From Bacteroidales bacterium (GTDB taxonomy: Bacteria > Bacteroidota > Bacteroidia > Bacteroidales > GCA-2748055): a stretch of DNA of 64,000 bases. The notes beneath the pieces are model-generated. The model ran no database searches, was not told the DNA's origin, and saw nothing but the letters and a program-made list of their open reading frames with translations. Positions 30,115 through 39,274 of this stretch are shown here, piece after piece. Position 1 is the stretch's first letter; each line of letters begins with the position of its first letter. The DNA lies in the NCBI GenBank assembly GCA_029210725.1, contig JARGFM010000017.1:1-64000 (forward strand). The letters are read 5' to 3'. The translations under genes and the position numbers were made by a program.

Positions 30115-31482
30115 ATGGCCGATAAACCATCCATTCCCAAAGGAACCCGTGATTTTTCGCCCCTGGAAATGGCCAGGAGGAACTATATATTTGATACCAT
30201 CCGAAGGATCTTTCTGGTGCATGGCTTTCTTCCCATCGAAACACCGGCCATGGAGAAGCTTTCATCACTTATGGGAAAGTACGGGGATGAAGGAGATAAA
30301 CTACTGTTCAAGATCCTGAATTCGGGCGATTTTAAAGCGAAACTGCGTCCGGGAGAGCTTGACGAAGTTGCCGGGAGCCTGGCGGGCAAAATTTCGGAGA
30401 AGGGACTGCGCTATGACCTGACGGTTCCCTTTGCCCGTTACGTGGTACAGCACCGCAACGAGATCACCTTTCCTTTCAGGCGTTTTCAGATACAGCCCGT
30501 GTGGCGGGCCGATCGCCCGCAGAGGGGCCGTTACAGGGAGTTTTACCAGTGCGATGTGGATGTCATCGGCAGTAACTCACTGCTCAATGAATTTGAGCTG
30601 ATCCAGATCATTGATGAAGTTTTCGGGGCCCTGGGACTAAAGGTGGTGATCAAACTCAATAACCGGAAGGTACTGGCAGGAATTGCTGAGGCCATTGGGG
30701 CAACGGAACAAATGAGCGATATCACCGTGGCCATAGATAAGCTTGAAAAGGTCGGGCAGGAGGGGGTTATGAAGGAACTGGAACAGAAGGGCCTGAGCAG
30801 GGCTTCCCTGGAGAAGCTCGACCCTCTGTTGAAGACGGAGGGGACGACTCTGGAAAAACTTGCTTTCCTGGAGGAATTCCTGGCAGGATCGGAAAGCGGT
30901 CTGGAGGGCCTGGGTGAGGTACGCCTCCTGTTGGATTACCTGAAGAGCGATCCTGTAGGATCCGTGCTTGAATTCGATCTGACCCTGGCCAGGGGCCTGA
31001 ATTACTACACGGGAAGCATCCTGGAGGTGAAATCGGCCGAGGCTGAGATGGGGAGCATCTGTGGAGGGGGAAGGTATGACGATCTGACCGGTATTTTTGG
31101 GCTGGAGGGTGTTTCGGGAGTGGGCGTCTCCTTTGGCGCCGACCGCATCTATGACGTCCTGCTTCAGCTGGACCGCTTCCCGGAACGGGCTGCCCTGGAT
31201 ACACAACTGCTCTTTGTGAACTTCGGAGAAACAACAGTAAAGCACATCCTTCCCATCCTGAGTCTTCTCCGGAAAAACCACATCGCCTCTGAACTTTACC
31301 CCGACGAGGCCAAGATGAAAAAGCAGCTCAACTATGCCGACAAACGCCATATTCCCTTTGTGGCACTGGCAGGTGAGCAGGAAATCAGGGAAGGGGTGCT
31401 TACTCTTAAGGAAATGGACTCGGGCAGGCAGGAGAGGCTCACCCCGGAGGAGCTGGTAGAAAGATTATCCTCTGCCAAATAA
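30115..31482 (+). CDS. hisS: Histidyl-tRNA synthetase
   Basis: 455 residues, class IIa synthetase. N-terminal [11 protein letters not shown], motif 2 [17 protein letters not shown] (131-147), the His-binding block [15 protein letters not shown], and motif 3 [15 protein letters not shown]-terminal anticodon-binding domain about 355-455. It charges tRNA-His. It starts 11 bp after the preceding exported-protein gene and is followed by a histidine ammonia-lyase gene, a suggestive His-related pairing. Confidence 0.97.
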   Translation: MADKPSIPKGTRDFSPLEMARRNYIFDTIRRIFLVHGFLPIETPAMEKLSSLMGKYGDEGDKLLFKILNSGDFKAKLRPGELDEVAGSLAGKISEKGLRYDLTVPFARYVVQHRNEITFPFRRFQIQPVWRADRPQRGRYREFYQCDVDVIGSNSLLNEFELIQIIDEVFGALGLKVVIKLNNRKVLAGIAEAIGATEQMSDITVAIDKLEKVGQEGVMKELEQKGLSRASLEKLDPLLKTEGTTLEKLAFLEEFLAGSESGLEGLGEVRLLLDYLKSDPVGSVLEFDLTLARGLNYYTGSILEVKSAEAEMGSICGGGRYDDLTGIFGLEGVSGVGVSFGADRIYDVLLQLDRFPERAALDTQLLFVNFGETTVKHILPILSLLRKNHIASELYPDEAKMKKQLNYADKRHIPFVALAGEQEIREGVLTLKEMDSGRQERLTPEELVERLSSAK

Positions 31483-31545
31483 CATTTCATATTCCATCAC
31501 CGGCTCATTTTTTTTTCTGTACTTGGATTTCTAATTCTCAAGGAT

Positions 31546-33117
31546 ATGGATAAGGTGCATAAGGATAAGGATAAGGATAAGGTGCATCTGGTAAGCACAG
31601 AGGAAATCGGGTGGAAGAAGTTTGAAGAGATCATTTCGGGAGGAACAAAGATTGTCCTGTCGGACGAGGTGATTAAGAAGATCAGGGTCTGCAGGGACTA
31701 TCTGGATCGGAGGATGGAGCATACGGATGAGATCCTCTACGGGATCAATACCGGCTTCGGCTCCCTCTGCAATAAGATAATATCGGCGGAGAACCTGGGA
31801 TTGTTGCAGAAGAACCTGGTGATGTCGCATGCCTGCGGGCTTGGGGAGGAGGTCAGTGAGGAGATTACCAGGCTGATGCTCCTTCTGAAAATCCAGTCGC
31901 TCTCCTACGGGCACTCCGGAGTTCAGGTGGCCACCGTGGAACGCCTGGCCGATCTCTATAACAACGATATCCTGCCGGTGGTTTATACCTATGGTTCGCT
32001 GGGAGCCTCGGGCGACCTGGCTCCCCTGGCCCATATGAGCCTGCCCCTGCTGGGCATGGGTGAAGTGAATGTGAAAGGGAAACGGAGAAAGGCCGCGGAG
32101 GTCATAAAAGAGATGGGCTGGGATCCCATTGAACTGAAATCCAAGGAAGGACTGGCCCTGTTGAACGGAACGCAGTTTATGAGTGCCTACGGGGTATACC
32201 TTTGTTTAAGAGTCTTTAAGCTCTCCCGGCTGGCCGATATTATCGCAGCCCTGTCGCTGGAGGCCTTCGACGGCAGGATCGAGCCATTCCATGAATTGAT
32301 TCAGCAGATCCGGCCCCACCAGGGACAGCTGGTCACCGCCCGGAGAATCCGGTGGCTGCTGGAGGGAAGCGAGTTGATCGGCCGTCCCAAGGCCCATGTG
32401 CAGGATCCTTACTCCTTCAGATGCATCCCCCAGGTTCACGGAGCTTCCAAGGATTCCATCAACTACGTGGCCTATGTGTTCCGGAATGAGATCAATGCAG
32501 TTACCGATAATCCCACCATCTTCCCGGAGGAGGATCTGATCATTTCTGCCGGGAACTTCCATGGTCAGCCCCTGGCCCTGGCCCTGGATAATTTAGCCAT
32601 CGCCATGAGCGAGATGGGGAATATTTCCGAACGGCGAACCTACCAGCTGGTGAGCGGCTCCCGGGGCCTGCCGCCTTTCCTGGTGGCCAATCCCGGCCTC
32701 AATTCCGGATTTATGATTCCCCAGTATACGGCAGCCTCCATGGTTAGTCATAACAAGCAGCTCTGTACCCCCTCATCGGTCGATTCCATTGAATCGTCGC
32801 AGGGTCAGGAGGATCATGTCAGTATGGGGGCCAATGCGGCTACCAAAGCCTATCAGGTGATGCTGAACCTGGAACGGATCCTGGCTATTGAACTCTATAA
32901 TGCAGCTCAGGCCATCGAATTCAGGCGACCTGTGCGCACCAGTCCCTTTATGGAAAATTTCCTGAAAGAGTACAGAAAAGGAGTATCATTTGTGGAGGAC
33001 GACAAGGTGATGTACCAGGATATCGATCGCAGTGTGAAATTCCTGCAGGAGATTGAACCGGACCTGCCGGAGGACCTGATCATGATGCGCGACTACTCGC
33101 CTGAAGATATGCGCTAG
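31546..33117 (+). CDS. hutH: Histidine ammonia-lyase family
   Basis: 523 residues. The MIO cofactor triad Ala154-Ser155-Gly156 is in TYGSLGASGDLAPLAHM. The catalytic Tyr is in YGINTGFGS (65-72). Substrate-selectivity residues Ser94-His95 (NLVMSHACG) are those of His-specific lyases rather than Tyr or Phe lyases. It releases ammonia from His to give urocanate. No hutU, hutI or formiminotransferase gene is nearby, so the pathway is completed elsewhere or the enzyme has another use. The first 14 residues (MDKVHKDKDKDKVH) come from a short DNA repeat and are probably not part of the fold. Confidence 0.88.
   Translation: MDKVHKDKDKDKVHLVSTEEIGWKKFEEIISGGTKIVLSDEVIKKIRVCRDYLDRRMEHTDEILYGINTGFGSLCNKIISAENLGLLQKNLVMSHACGLGEEVSEEITRLMLLLKIQSLSYGHSGVQVATVERLADLYNNDILPVVYTYGSLGASGDLAPLAHMSLPLLGMGEVNVKGKRRKAAEVIKEMGWDPIELKSKEGLALLNGTQFMSAYGVYLCLRVFKLSRLADIIAALSLEAFDGRIEPFHELIQQIRPHQGQLVTARRIRWLLEGSELIGRPKAHVQDPYSFRCIPQVHGASKDSINYVAYVFRNEINAVTDNPTIFPEEDLIISAGNFHGQPLALALDNLAIAMSEMGNISERRTYQLVSGSRGLPPFLVANPGLNSGFMIPQYTAASMVSHNKQLCTPSSVDSIESSQGQEDHVSMGANAATKAYQVMLNLERILAIELYNAAQAIEFRRPVRTSPFMENFLKEYRKGVSFVEDDKVMYQDIDRSVKFLQEIEPDLPEDLIMMRDYSPEDMR
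31549..31587. repeat. 6-bp (GATAAG-type) repeat at the hutH start
   Basis: The first 14 codons consist of GATAAG units interrupted by GTGCAT twice (…GATAAGGTGCAT-AAGGAT-AAGGAT-AAGGAT-AAGGTGCAT). It encodes DKVHKDKDKDKVH. A 12-bp segment GATAAGGTGCAT flanks the shorter run on both sides. Confidence 0.75.
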
Positions 33118-33122
33118 GGACC

Positions 33123-33659
33123 TTAATAGGGACAGGGTAATGACCCCATTGTAAAGGGCTCATTATCTGTTCCTTTATTTCCGGATCCTCCGCCCTGGCT
33201 GCGCCTTCCCTGTCCGTCATCGCGTAGTTTATGCAGGAGATGCCGGCGGAAATCCCACTCCACCTTGCCCAGTTTCAAAACCTTTTTGGCCGGCAGGGCA
33301 TCCAGGAATTTCCCCTGGTAATACTCCCTTTCAAGCTCTAACCGGCTCTCTTTCAGGTTATAAACCTTTCTGAGGGTTTCCAGGATCTCCTTGTCGCTGA
33401 GATTGTCCGCATTTTTATGGGCATAGGTCCAGGTATTACGCTCATCCTCAACCAGTTTCATCTTCCGGTTCTGGAAGTCATTATAGAGTGGCCAAAAAGC
33501 ATTGCTTTCCTTATCGGTCAGTTTCAGCTCTTCCGTGAAGTAGGCCTTTCGTTCCTCGTTAAACTTTTCAATCTGCTCCTTCGACTGGGCAATCAGATTA
33601 CCTGAAGTGCAAAACAGGAACATGGCGGCGCTAAGAAAATAAAGGATTCTGGTTTTCAT
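33123..33659 (-). CDS. Spy/CpxP-like periplasmic protein
   Basis: 178 residues from the ATG at 33659, which begins the signal peptide (MKTRILYFLSAAMFLFCTSG-NLIAQ). An ATG six codons upstream is possible and would touch the preceding stop. The mature part is all helix and highly charged (EQIEKFNEERKAYFTEELKL; LKESRLELEREYYQGKFLDA), resembling the small periplasmic proteins encoded with ECF sigma factors. It lies last in a sigma/anti-sigma operon, so it probably buffers or reports envelope stress (inference). The C-terminus is Gly/Arg/Ser-rich and low in complexity. Confidence 0.7.
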   Translation of the reverse strand: MKTRILYFLSAAMFLFCTSGNLIAQSKEQIEKFNEERKAYFTEELKLTDKESNAFWPLYNDFQNRKMKLVEDERNTWTYAHKNADNLSDKEILETLRKVYNLKESRLELEREYYQGKFLDALPAKKVLKLGKVEWDFRRHLLHKLRDDGQGRRSQGGGSGNKGTDNEPFTMGSLPCPY

Positions 33660-33676
33660 AATATTACGTCTTTTCA

Positions 33677-34108
33677 CTATTCAAAAATGAGATCCATTTC
33701 CACGTCATTGATGGCCAGGTATTCGATGGCCTGAGAGGCAAATGCTTCCTGCTCATCCAATTCTCCCGACTCTTCTTCCTCCAGAAGTTCATAGAGGAAG
33801 CGGTCATCATCCAGGACCTGCATCTGTTCCAGAAGGGCCATATCCGGATAAAGACTCTCTGCTCCGGTGGAGGAGCTGAGCCGAATGATCGAAGAGGTAA
33901 TCAGGGCCGCGGCCAGCACTGCTGCAGCCGTGGCCATCCAACGGGTGACTGTTCCGATCTTTCGAACCGGAACTCTGGAGGATTCTTCCTCTTTAATTCG
34001 CGCATGGAGCCGATCCGAAAAGCTTTCAAAGTACCCTTCAGGCACTTTAAATGGACTTTTCTTCAGCGCTTCCTGCTGCAAATCCGGTTTTTTATGATCC
34101 ATTTTCAT
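33677..34108 (-). CDS. Putative anti-sigma factor
   Basis: 143 residues. A cytoplasmic N-terminal helix region (PFKVPEGYFESFSDRLHARI), a single transmembrane helix (about 60-77, MATAAAVLAAALITSSII) and an acidic periplasmic tail (DRFLYELLEEEESGELDEQE; IEYLAINDVEMDLIFE). The size and topology fit the membrane anti-sigma proteins that follow ECF sigma genes in Bacteroidetes. It has no HxxxCxxC zinc motif. It starts 43 bp after the sigma gene stop. Confidence 0.75.
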   Translation of the reverse strand: MKMDHKKPDLQQEALKKSPFKVPEGYFESFSDRLHARIKEEESSRVPVRKIGTVTRWMATAAAVLAAALITSSIIRLSSSTGAESLYPDMALLEQMQVLDDDRFLYELLEEEESGELDEQEAFASQAIEYLAINDVEMDLIFE

Positions 34109-34151
34109 TTCTTATTCAGGTATTGGTTTGACTATGATGGTTGTAAAAGGT

Positions 34152-34691
34152 TTAATCCTTGTTCAGCATGCTTTCTATCTTTTTAACGGCATGGTGATAA
34201 GAAGCTTTCAGGGCACCTACCGAAGTACCCAGTATCTCCGACATAGCTTCATACTTCAGGTTGTCAAAATATTTCATGTTAAATACGATCCGTTGCTTTT
34301 CGGGCAGCCTGAGGATCGCCTTTTGTAATTTCAGCTGAATATCATCCCCGTTAAACCAGGGATCGGCTTCCAGCTTATCAAACATCTGCTCCTCCATATC
34401 TACCCAGGGGGCAAAGGCCTTCTTCTTTTTCTGTTTCAAAAAGGAGAGGGCCTCATTGGTGGCGATCCGGTAAAGCCAGGTGTACAAACCCGATTCGGAA
34501 CGGAACGAGCCCAGGGACCGCCATATTTTGACCATGGTGTTCTGCAACACATCATCTGCATCCTCATGGCAAAGCACAATTTTACGGATATGCCAGTAGA
34601 GCCGCTCCTGGTATTTGATCACCAGCTGGTTAAAGGCAAGTTCTTCCTTGCCCAGGGTATTAAAGCCTTCGATTATCTCTCGGTCTTCCAT
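34152..34691 (-). CDS. ECF RNA polymerase sigma factor
   Basis: 179 residues. Region 2 (about 21-90) contains YQERLYWHIRKIVLCHEDAD and DVLQNTMVKIWRSLGSFR; region 4 (about 120-175) has LPEKQRIVFNMKYFDNLKYE and GTSVGALKASYHHAVKKI. RpoE-like group. It heads a three-gene operon with the anti-sigma factor and the Spy-like protein, the usual autoregulated envelope-stress arrangement. No TAnnTTTG promoter is seen upstream, which fits a sigma gene read from its own sigma-dependent promoter (inference). Confidence 0.9.
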   Translation of the reverse strand: MEDREIIEGFNTLGKEELAFNQLVIKYQERLYWHIRKIVLCHEDADDVLQNTMVKIWRSLGSFRSESGLYTWLYRIATNEALSFLKQKKKKAFAPWVDMEEQMFDKLEADPWFNGDDIQLKLQKAILRLPEKQRIVFNMKYFDNLKYEAMSEILGTSVGALKASYHHAVKKIESMLNKD

Positions 34692-34748
34692 TCCGGCATA
34701 TTCCTTCAGACGATGATTGTTAGATTTGTTTCGGAGTGATGAGTTTAA

Positions 34749-36167
34749 TTAAAAGAATTTAATGGTTTCCGGCTTTCCTTCCCCGACTTTAAAATCCTTG
34801 ACCATGGAATAAGAGGAAGATTTATGGTCGTCCCTTCGGAACACCACCCGGTAGGAACCGGGCTGAAGGAGATAGGACTGTACCCTGGTTTTCTCCTGAA
34901 GGTTCATCACCCAGAGTTGCTCTCCGGAGGTTTTCATCTGGTAGAGGGAACCCACTCCCGGCTGTCCTGTATTGAAAGTGACGTACCCGGGAGCCGGAAT
35001 CTCCACGGTGGTTGTATTACCCTGGCTGATCTCCAGGTCATGAAGCTCCATAACCGGGAAAACAGGTATCAGCAGGTCATAGGCCCCCACCAGGTATTTC
35101 TCCATAGTCCCCATTTCCTGCATATTGATTAACTCCTGATCGCCGGCCCGTTTCACCAGGACTTTTTCACTTTCGTAGGCATCCCCTCTGCGCGTGCGGA
35201 TATAGAGGTAGCCCTGCGGGGCCTCCACCGAAATGGTATTGTGCCTGCCGGCCACCAGCCTGACACTATCGATCCGTATGGGCGGAATGGTCTGTAATCC
35301 GATATCGTAGGTGACCATAGGATTCAGGGAGAGGGTATCCGGATTTCCTTTAGCATTGAGGGTATGGATCATGTAATAATGGATGATTCCTGTATAGCGC
35401 TCGTAGAATGTCATATTTACATCCGTCTCGGTGGGCCTCTGCTGACTATCCAGCAGATTCACCTGGGCCGAGGTTGTATTCAGTGCCTGGCTGATTACCT
35501 TTTTCAAAGCTTTCCGGTACTCTTCCCGGGTGGGAGTGTCATAATACTCCCCGATGCAGTCAAAGGTTTTCCTGAATCCCGGATCGCTCCCGATCCCGAT
35601 CACAAAAGGCCTCAGGATAATTCCTTTTTTCTGAAGATCGAGCGAAACCTGGCAGGGATCACCATCGCAGGCTTCTATTCCGTCAGTGATCAGCACGATG
35701 ATATTCCGGCAGGTTCCGCAGGCAGGAAAATCTTCCGGAGCCTGAGCCAGGGACCAGGCGATGGGAGTGGTACCCTTGGGTTGAATCCTGTTCAGGGTCT
35801 CTCTGATTTTGTCGGCATTCAGGCGACCAAAGGGAACCTCCAGCCTGGTATCGCTGCAGTCCTGCGGGGAGACCGGGCTCTGGTGGCCGTAGACCCGCAG
35901 GGCCAGTTGCAGATCTTCCTTTTGTTCCAGGGTATCGAGCATTTCAAACAGTATGTCCCGGGCCAGATCAATTTTCAGTTCCCCTTCCCACTGTCCGGAC
36001 ATGCTGTTGGAGGCATCAAAAATAAACAGGATGCGTGAGGTAGGGGCTTCGCCGGCGCTCACCCTTTGCGCATGCAGCAGGCCGGCCTGATCGCTCAGAG
36101 GGAGCGCCCAGAGGCAGAGGAGCAGCCAAAAAGCGCTTTTACATAAGGTTCCGGTTCTGTTCTTCAT
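34749..36167 (-). CDS. Exported VWA-domain protein
   Basis: 472 residues. Signal peptide (about 1-34, hydrophobic AFWLLLCLWALPL). Von Willebrand A domain at about 45-235 with a full metal site: DASNSMS (DxSxS), the GTTPI Thr and ITDGIEACDGD Asp. The remainder (about 240-472) is beta-rich and may be two or three Ig-like modules. It has four or more Cys in the VWA domain (DCSD, ACGTC, ACDGDPC, DCIG), typical of an oxidising compartment. No lipobox or T9SS tail. It probably binds a protein ligand at the cell surface or in the periplasm. Its start is divergent from the LytS-like kinase. Confidence 0.82.
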   Translation of the reverse strand: MKNRTGTLCKSAFWLLLCLWALPLSDQAGLLHAQRVSAGEAPTSRILFIFDASNSMSGQWEGELKIDLARDILFEMLDTLEQKEDLQLALRVYGHQSPVSPQDCSDTRLEVPFGRLNADKIRETLNRIQPKGTTPIAWSLAQAPEDFPACGTCRNIIVLITDGIEACDGDPCQVSLDLQKKGIILRPFVIGIGSDPGFRKTFDCIGEYYDTPTREEYRKALKKVISQALNTTSAQVNLLDSQQRPTETDVNMTFYERYTGIIHYYMIHTLNAKGNPDTLSLNPMVTYDIGLQTIPPIRIDSVRLVAGRHNTISVEAPQGYLYIRTRRGDAYESEKVLVKRAGDQELINMQEMGTMEKYLVGAYDLLIPVFPVMELHDLEISQGNTTTVEIPAPGYVTFNTGQPGVGSLYQMKTSGEQLWVMNLQEKTRVQSYLLQPGSYRVVFRRDDHKSSSYSMVKDFKVGEGKPETIKFF

Positions 36168-36374
36168 AGCAATAAATCGAGTAATCCCGCCTAAAAGTAC
36201 GAATTCCGCTTCAGAACTCAGGTGGAGTTACCAACAAAACCTATTCATACAAAAAAACGCCTGGTTCATCCATGAAATCAGGAGCTTGAATAAAAAATCT
36301 AACATTTACGCGGTGACAGGTAAAGGAATAAAGATTTTTTAAGTATCTCGCTTCAAACCTTCGGACTAATCTGA

Positions 36375-38471
36375 TTGATGCGAAGAAATACATTGCCTGG
36401 CAGCAGGCAGACAGAGTTAATCGGGGCGATGATCCTTGTCGGAGTCTTGTTTTTCATATGGCTCGGAGCCAATGATTTTCGCATCACCCCTTTCAGGCTG
36501 GAGGAGATGGGCCAGGTCGTACAGCGAGATATCTGCTCCAGGTTTTATGACCTGTCGGGCGACGGAGTTGCAGAACAGATACATTTCCTTGATTATGGAG
36601 ATTTCGCAACCATCGAAGTTTATTCCCTGGAAGGACGGCTTCTCTACCTGACAAAACTGGAGGGGAAGTTTCCGCACAAAAGATACTTCCATATTTTCGG
36701 CGATCATGACCTGGATGGAAAGGGAGAGAGTTATTGCATTACCCGCTCGGGCGACAGTCTTTTTTTAAACCAGCTGTACAACTTCAGTAATCTGACTTCA
36801 CAACTTGACAAAATATACCTGGATACAACCATGCAACGGAACGGCGGATATGATTATTCTATGCCTCAGGGTTTGGTTGCAGACCTGGATGGCGATTCCC
36901 TAGGGGAGGTAGTATTCGGAATTCATGGAGGATATTCCCTGATCCCCAGAAAGATATTTGTGTATCATCCGGAGACACGGGCCCTGCAGAGTTCAAGAGA
37001 TATGGGTGTAAGCTATGCTGGATGGTCCATCTTCGATCTGGACCAGGATGGGAAGAGTGAACTGATTACGGGATCCAGATCCACAGAAAATTTCGGACCT
37101 GACGAAAATATGATTTTCGGTGATCACCAGGCCGGGATCTTTATTTTCAACAGCGACCTCTCTCTTCGCATATCTTCCCTGCTTTACGAAGAAGGAAGGC
37201 CCTATGTGACAGCTTTTCCCATAGTGAGTGGCAAGGATACCCTGCTCTGCTCCCTCCTGCATATGATGGAGGCGGAAGAGCATGATTCCCTCTGTATCTA
37301 TGATTTGTCATTAAAGCACCTTAAATCCGTTCCGGTTCCAGATAAACTAGAGCTTAGAGTTTACATCTTCGGGGCGGGTGGTGACAGGAATTACTATATG
37401 GGAAGAAGCAGCAATCTTTACCGTTTTGATGCAAAAAGGCTGGATATTTCACCCGTAAAAAGAAAGGGTTACCTGTTGAACTCTCGTGAGCAGGATCCCG
37501 GTTTTGACCTGCAGTATAAATTTCTCCGGTTTAACAATCAGATTACCCTGGTTGACCAGCACCTGAATAGCTGCAGTAATGAGTTGACCATCCCGGGATC
37601 AATCTTGGAGATGAACCTGTATAGTGCTTATGGAGATCAGGAAAGGATTTATGCCCTGCATGATGATAGAGCCCTGACCAGCAAGATGATCAGGCTGTCG
37701 TATAGAAACACCTACCCCTTCAGGCTGGTGTTTTATGGTCTGGCTTTTCTTATTTGCGGGATCTTATTCTATGCGATCATTTGGGGGGCTCACTACCTGT
37801 ATTTGAGAAGAAAGATGTTCGAATACAGGCTACAGCTGGCTGAGCTGAAATCGGTCCATAATCAAATGCACCCTCATTTTACCTTTAACGTTCTCAATGC
37901 CATTGGTTCATTCATTTATTCGGAAGAGCGGGATAAGGCCTATCGTTACCTGAACGATGTTTCCGACATGCTGAGAGTGGTCCTGGACACCAGTCATCAG
38001 TCCTTATGGAGACTGCAGGATGAACTGGAGTTTATCCGCTTATATATAAAACTGGAGAACGTAAGGTTTTCCGGTAAATTCATTTACCTGGAGGAGATTG
38101 ACAAAGAGGTGGACCCTGAAAGCCTGGTCCCCAAAATGATGATCCAGACCTTCGTGGAGAATGCCATCCGCCATGGTCTGTCGCAGAAGGAAAAGGAAGG
38201 GGAGTTGAAACTGGAGGTAACACGGACAAACAGAAGCCTCCGGATTACTATCGAAGATAACGGAATTGGCAGGATAGAGGCCAGACAGTTTTACAGGAAC
38301 GGATCCGGAAACGGGATCCGTTTTGTGGAACGCTATATGGAAAACTATAACCGCATATATGGGAAGGGATTTGCAATTCAAATATCGGACATCCTTGACT
38401 TTCAAGGTCATATATCTGGTACCCGGGTACATCTGATCCTTCCGCTGCAACTCAAAACCAATGAGGTATGA
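36375..38471 (+). CDS. LytS-family sensor kinase with FG-GAP-like sensor
   Basis: 698 residues. Membrane helix 1 at about 15-31, a large periplasmic part (35-450) with Asp-rich calcium-type loops (DLSGDGVAE, DHDLDGKGE, ADLDGDSLGE, DLDQDGKSE) like FG-GAP/VCBS propeller blades, membrane helix 2 at about 455-475, then a His_kinase/HATPase module: HNQMHPHFTFNVLNAIG (phospho-acceptor H501), N-box FVENAIRHG (N596) and DNGIG. The Ca-binding propeller suggests sensing of a polymer or surface ligand. Its stop overlaps the response regulator ATG (ATGA), so the pair is co-translated. Confidence 0.88.
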   Translation: MMRRNTLPGSRQTELIGAMILVGVLFFIWLGANDFRITPFRLEEMGQVVQRDICSRFYDLSGDGVAEQIHFLDYGDFATIEVYSLEGRLLYLTKLEGKFPHKRYFHIFGDHDLDGKGESYCITRSGDSLFLNQLYNFSNLTSQLDKIYLDTTMQRNGGYDYSMPQGLVADLDGDSLGEVVFGIHGGYSLIPRKIFVYHPETRALQSSRDMGVSYAGWSIFDLDQDGKSELITGSRSTENFGPDENMIFGDHQAGIFIFNSDLSLRISSLLYEEGRPYVTAFPIVSGKDTLLCSLLHMMEAEEHDSLCIYDLSLKHLKSVPVPDKLELRVYIFGAGGDRNYYMGRSSNLYRFDAKRLDISPVKRKGYLLNSREQDPGFDLQYKFLRFNNQITLVDQHLNSCSNELTIPGSILEMNLYSAYGDQERIYALHDDRALTSKMIRLSYRNTYPFRLVFYGLAFLICGILFYAIIWGAHYLYLRRKMFEYRLQLAELKSVHNQMHPHFTFNVLNAIGSFIYSEERDKAYRYLNDVSDMLRVVLDTSHQSLWRLQDELEFIRLYIKLENVRFSGKFIYLEEIDKEVDPESLVPKMMIQTFVENAIRHGLSQKEKEGELKLEVTRTNRSLRITIEDNGIGRIEARQFYRNGSGNGIRFVERYMENYNRIYGKGFAIQISDILDFQGHISGTRVHLILPLQLKTNEV

Positions 38472-39217
38472 AAAAGGAAATTGGCATATTAATCGTGGAC
38501 GATGAGGATCAGGCAAGAAATTTGCTGAGTGCCATGATCGGTGAGATGAAGGGCTTCAGGGTGGCCGGCTCGGCTTCAGGTGTCGATGGGGCTATAAAGA
38601 TCCTGGCGGTGCAGGCCATTGACGTTATCCTGCTGGATATCCAAATGCCCGGTAAGAACGGATTTATGCTGGTAGAGTTTCTCAGGGAGGCAAGGATTAC
38701 CCCTGCCATTGTATTTGTTACTGCTTTCGAAAACTATGCCCTGAAGGCCATTAAATCCATGGCTTTCGACTACCTGCTGAAACCGGTTCGTAAAGAAGAG
38801 TTATCTGAAACTCTGCTCCGTTTTCAGGATGAGAAAGTAAACTGGGAACTTACGGATTATATAGAGAGTCTATACAAAACACTGGAAACAAAAAGGAAAC
38901 TGGTATTCTCCGATCACAAAGGCATTTTTATGCTGTCCCCTGGAAAAATAGTCTATTTCGAAGCCGAAGGAAATTACACCTATGCCATGGTAGATTCGGG
39001 AGAAAGTTTTTGCATATCCAAAAATATCGGGGCCATTGAAGAAAGTCTTCCCCGCAACTTCATCCGCATCAGCCGCAAACATATTATCAACTTACAATTC
39101 CTGACCCGGGTCAATAACAAGAATCATCTTTGCATTTTGGAGGGAGACGATCCGGTGAAACTAACATTTTCCAGGAGCCGCCGCACCGCTCTGGAAGCCC
39201 GGCTGCTGGACGTTTAG
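38468..39217 (+). CDS. LytTR response regulator
   Basis: 249 residues. Receiver domain 1-120 with DD (11-12), phospho-acceptor D57 (LLDIQMPGKNG), T85 and K105 (LLKPV); LytTR DNA-binding domain about 145-249 (IVYFEAEGNYTYAMVDSGES; FIRISRKHIINLQF). It overlaps the kinase gene by 4 bp and is its cognate partner. LytTR regulators bind direct repeats upstream of exported-protein operons; targets are not visible here. Confidence 0.93.
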   Translation: MKKEIGILIVDDEDQARNLLSAMIGEMKGFRVAGSASGVDGAIKILAVQAIDVILLDIQMPGKNGFMLVEFLREARITPAIVFVTAFENYALKAIKSMAFDYLLKPVRKEELSETLLRFQDEKVNWELTDYIESLYKTLETKRKLVFSDHKGIFMLSPGKIVYFEAEGNYTYAMVDSGESFCISKNIGAIEESLPRNFIRISRKHIINLQFLTRVNNKNHLCILEGDDPVKLTFSRSRRTALEARLLDV

Positions 39218-39274
39218 CCTGAGGATCGGAGCAGTTTAATCGAACCTGATCCGGATCGGAGCTGATCTGGGTTC

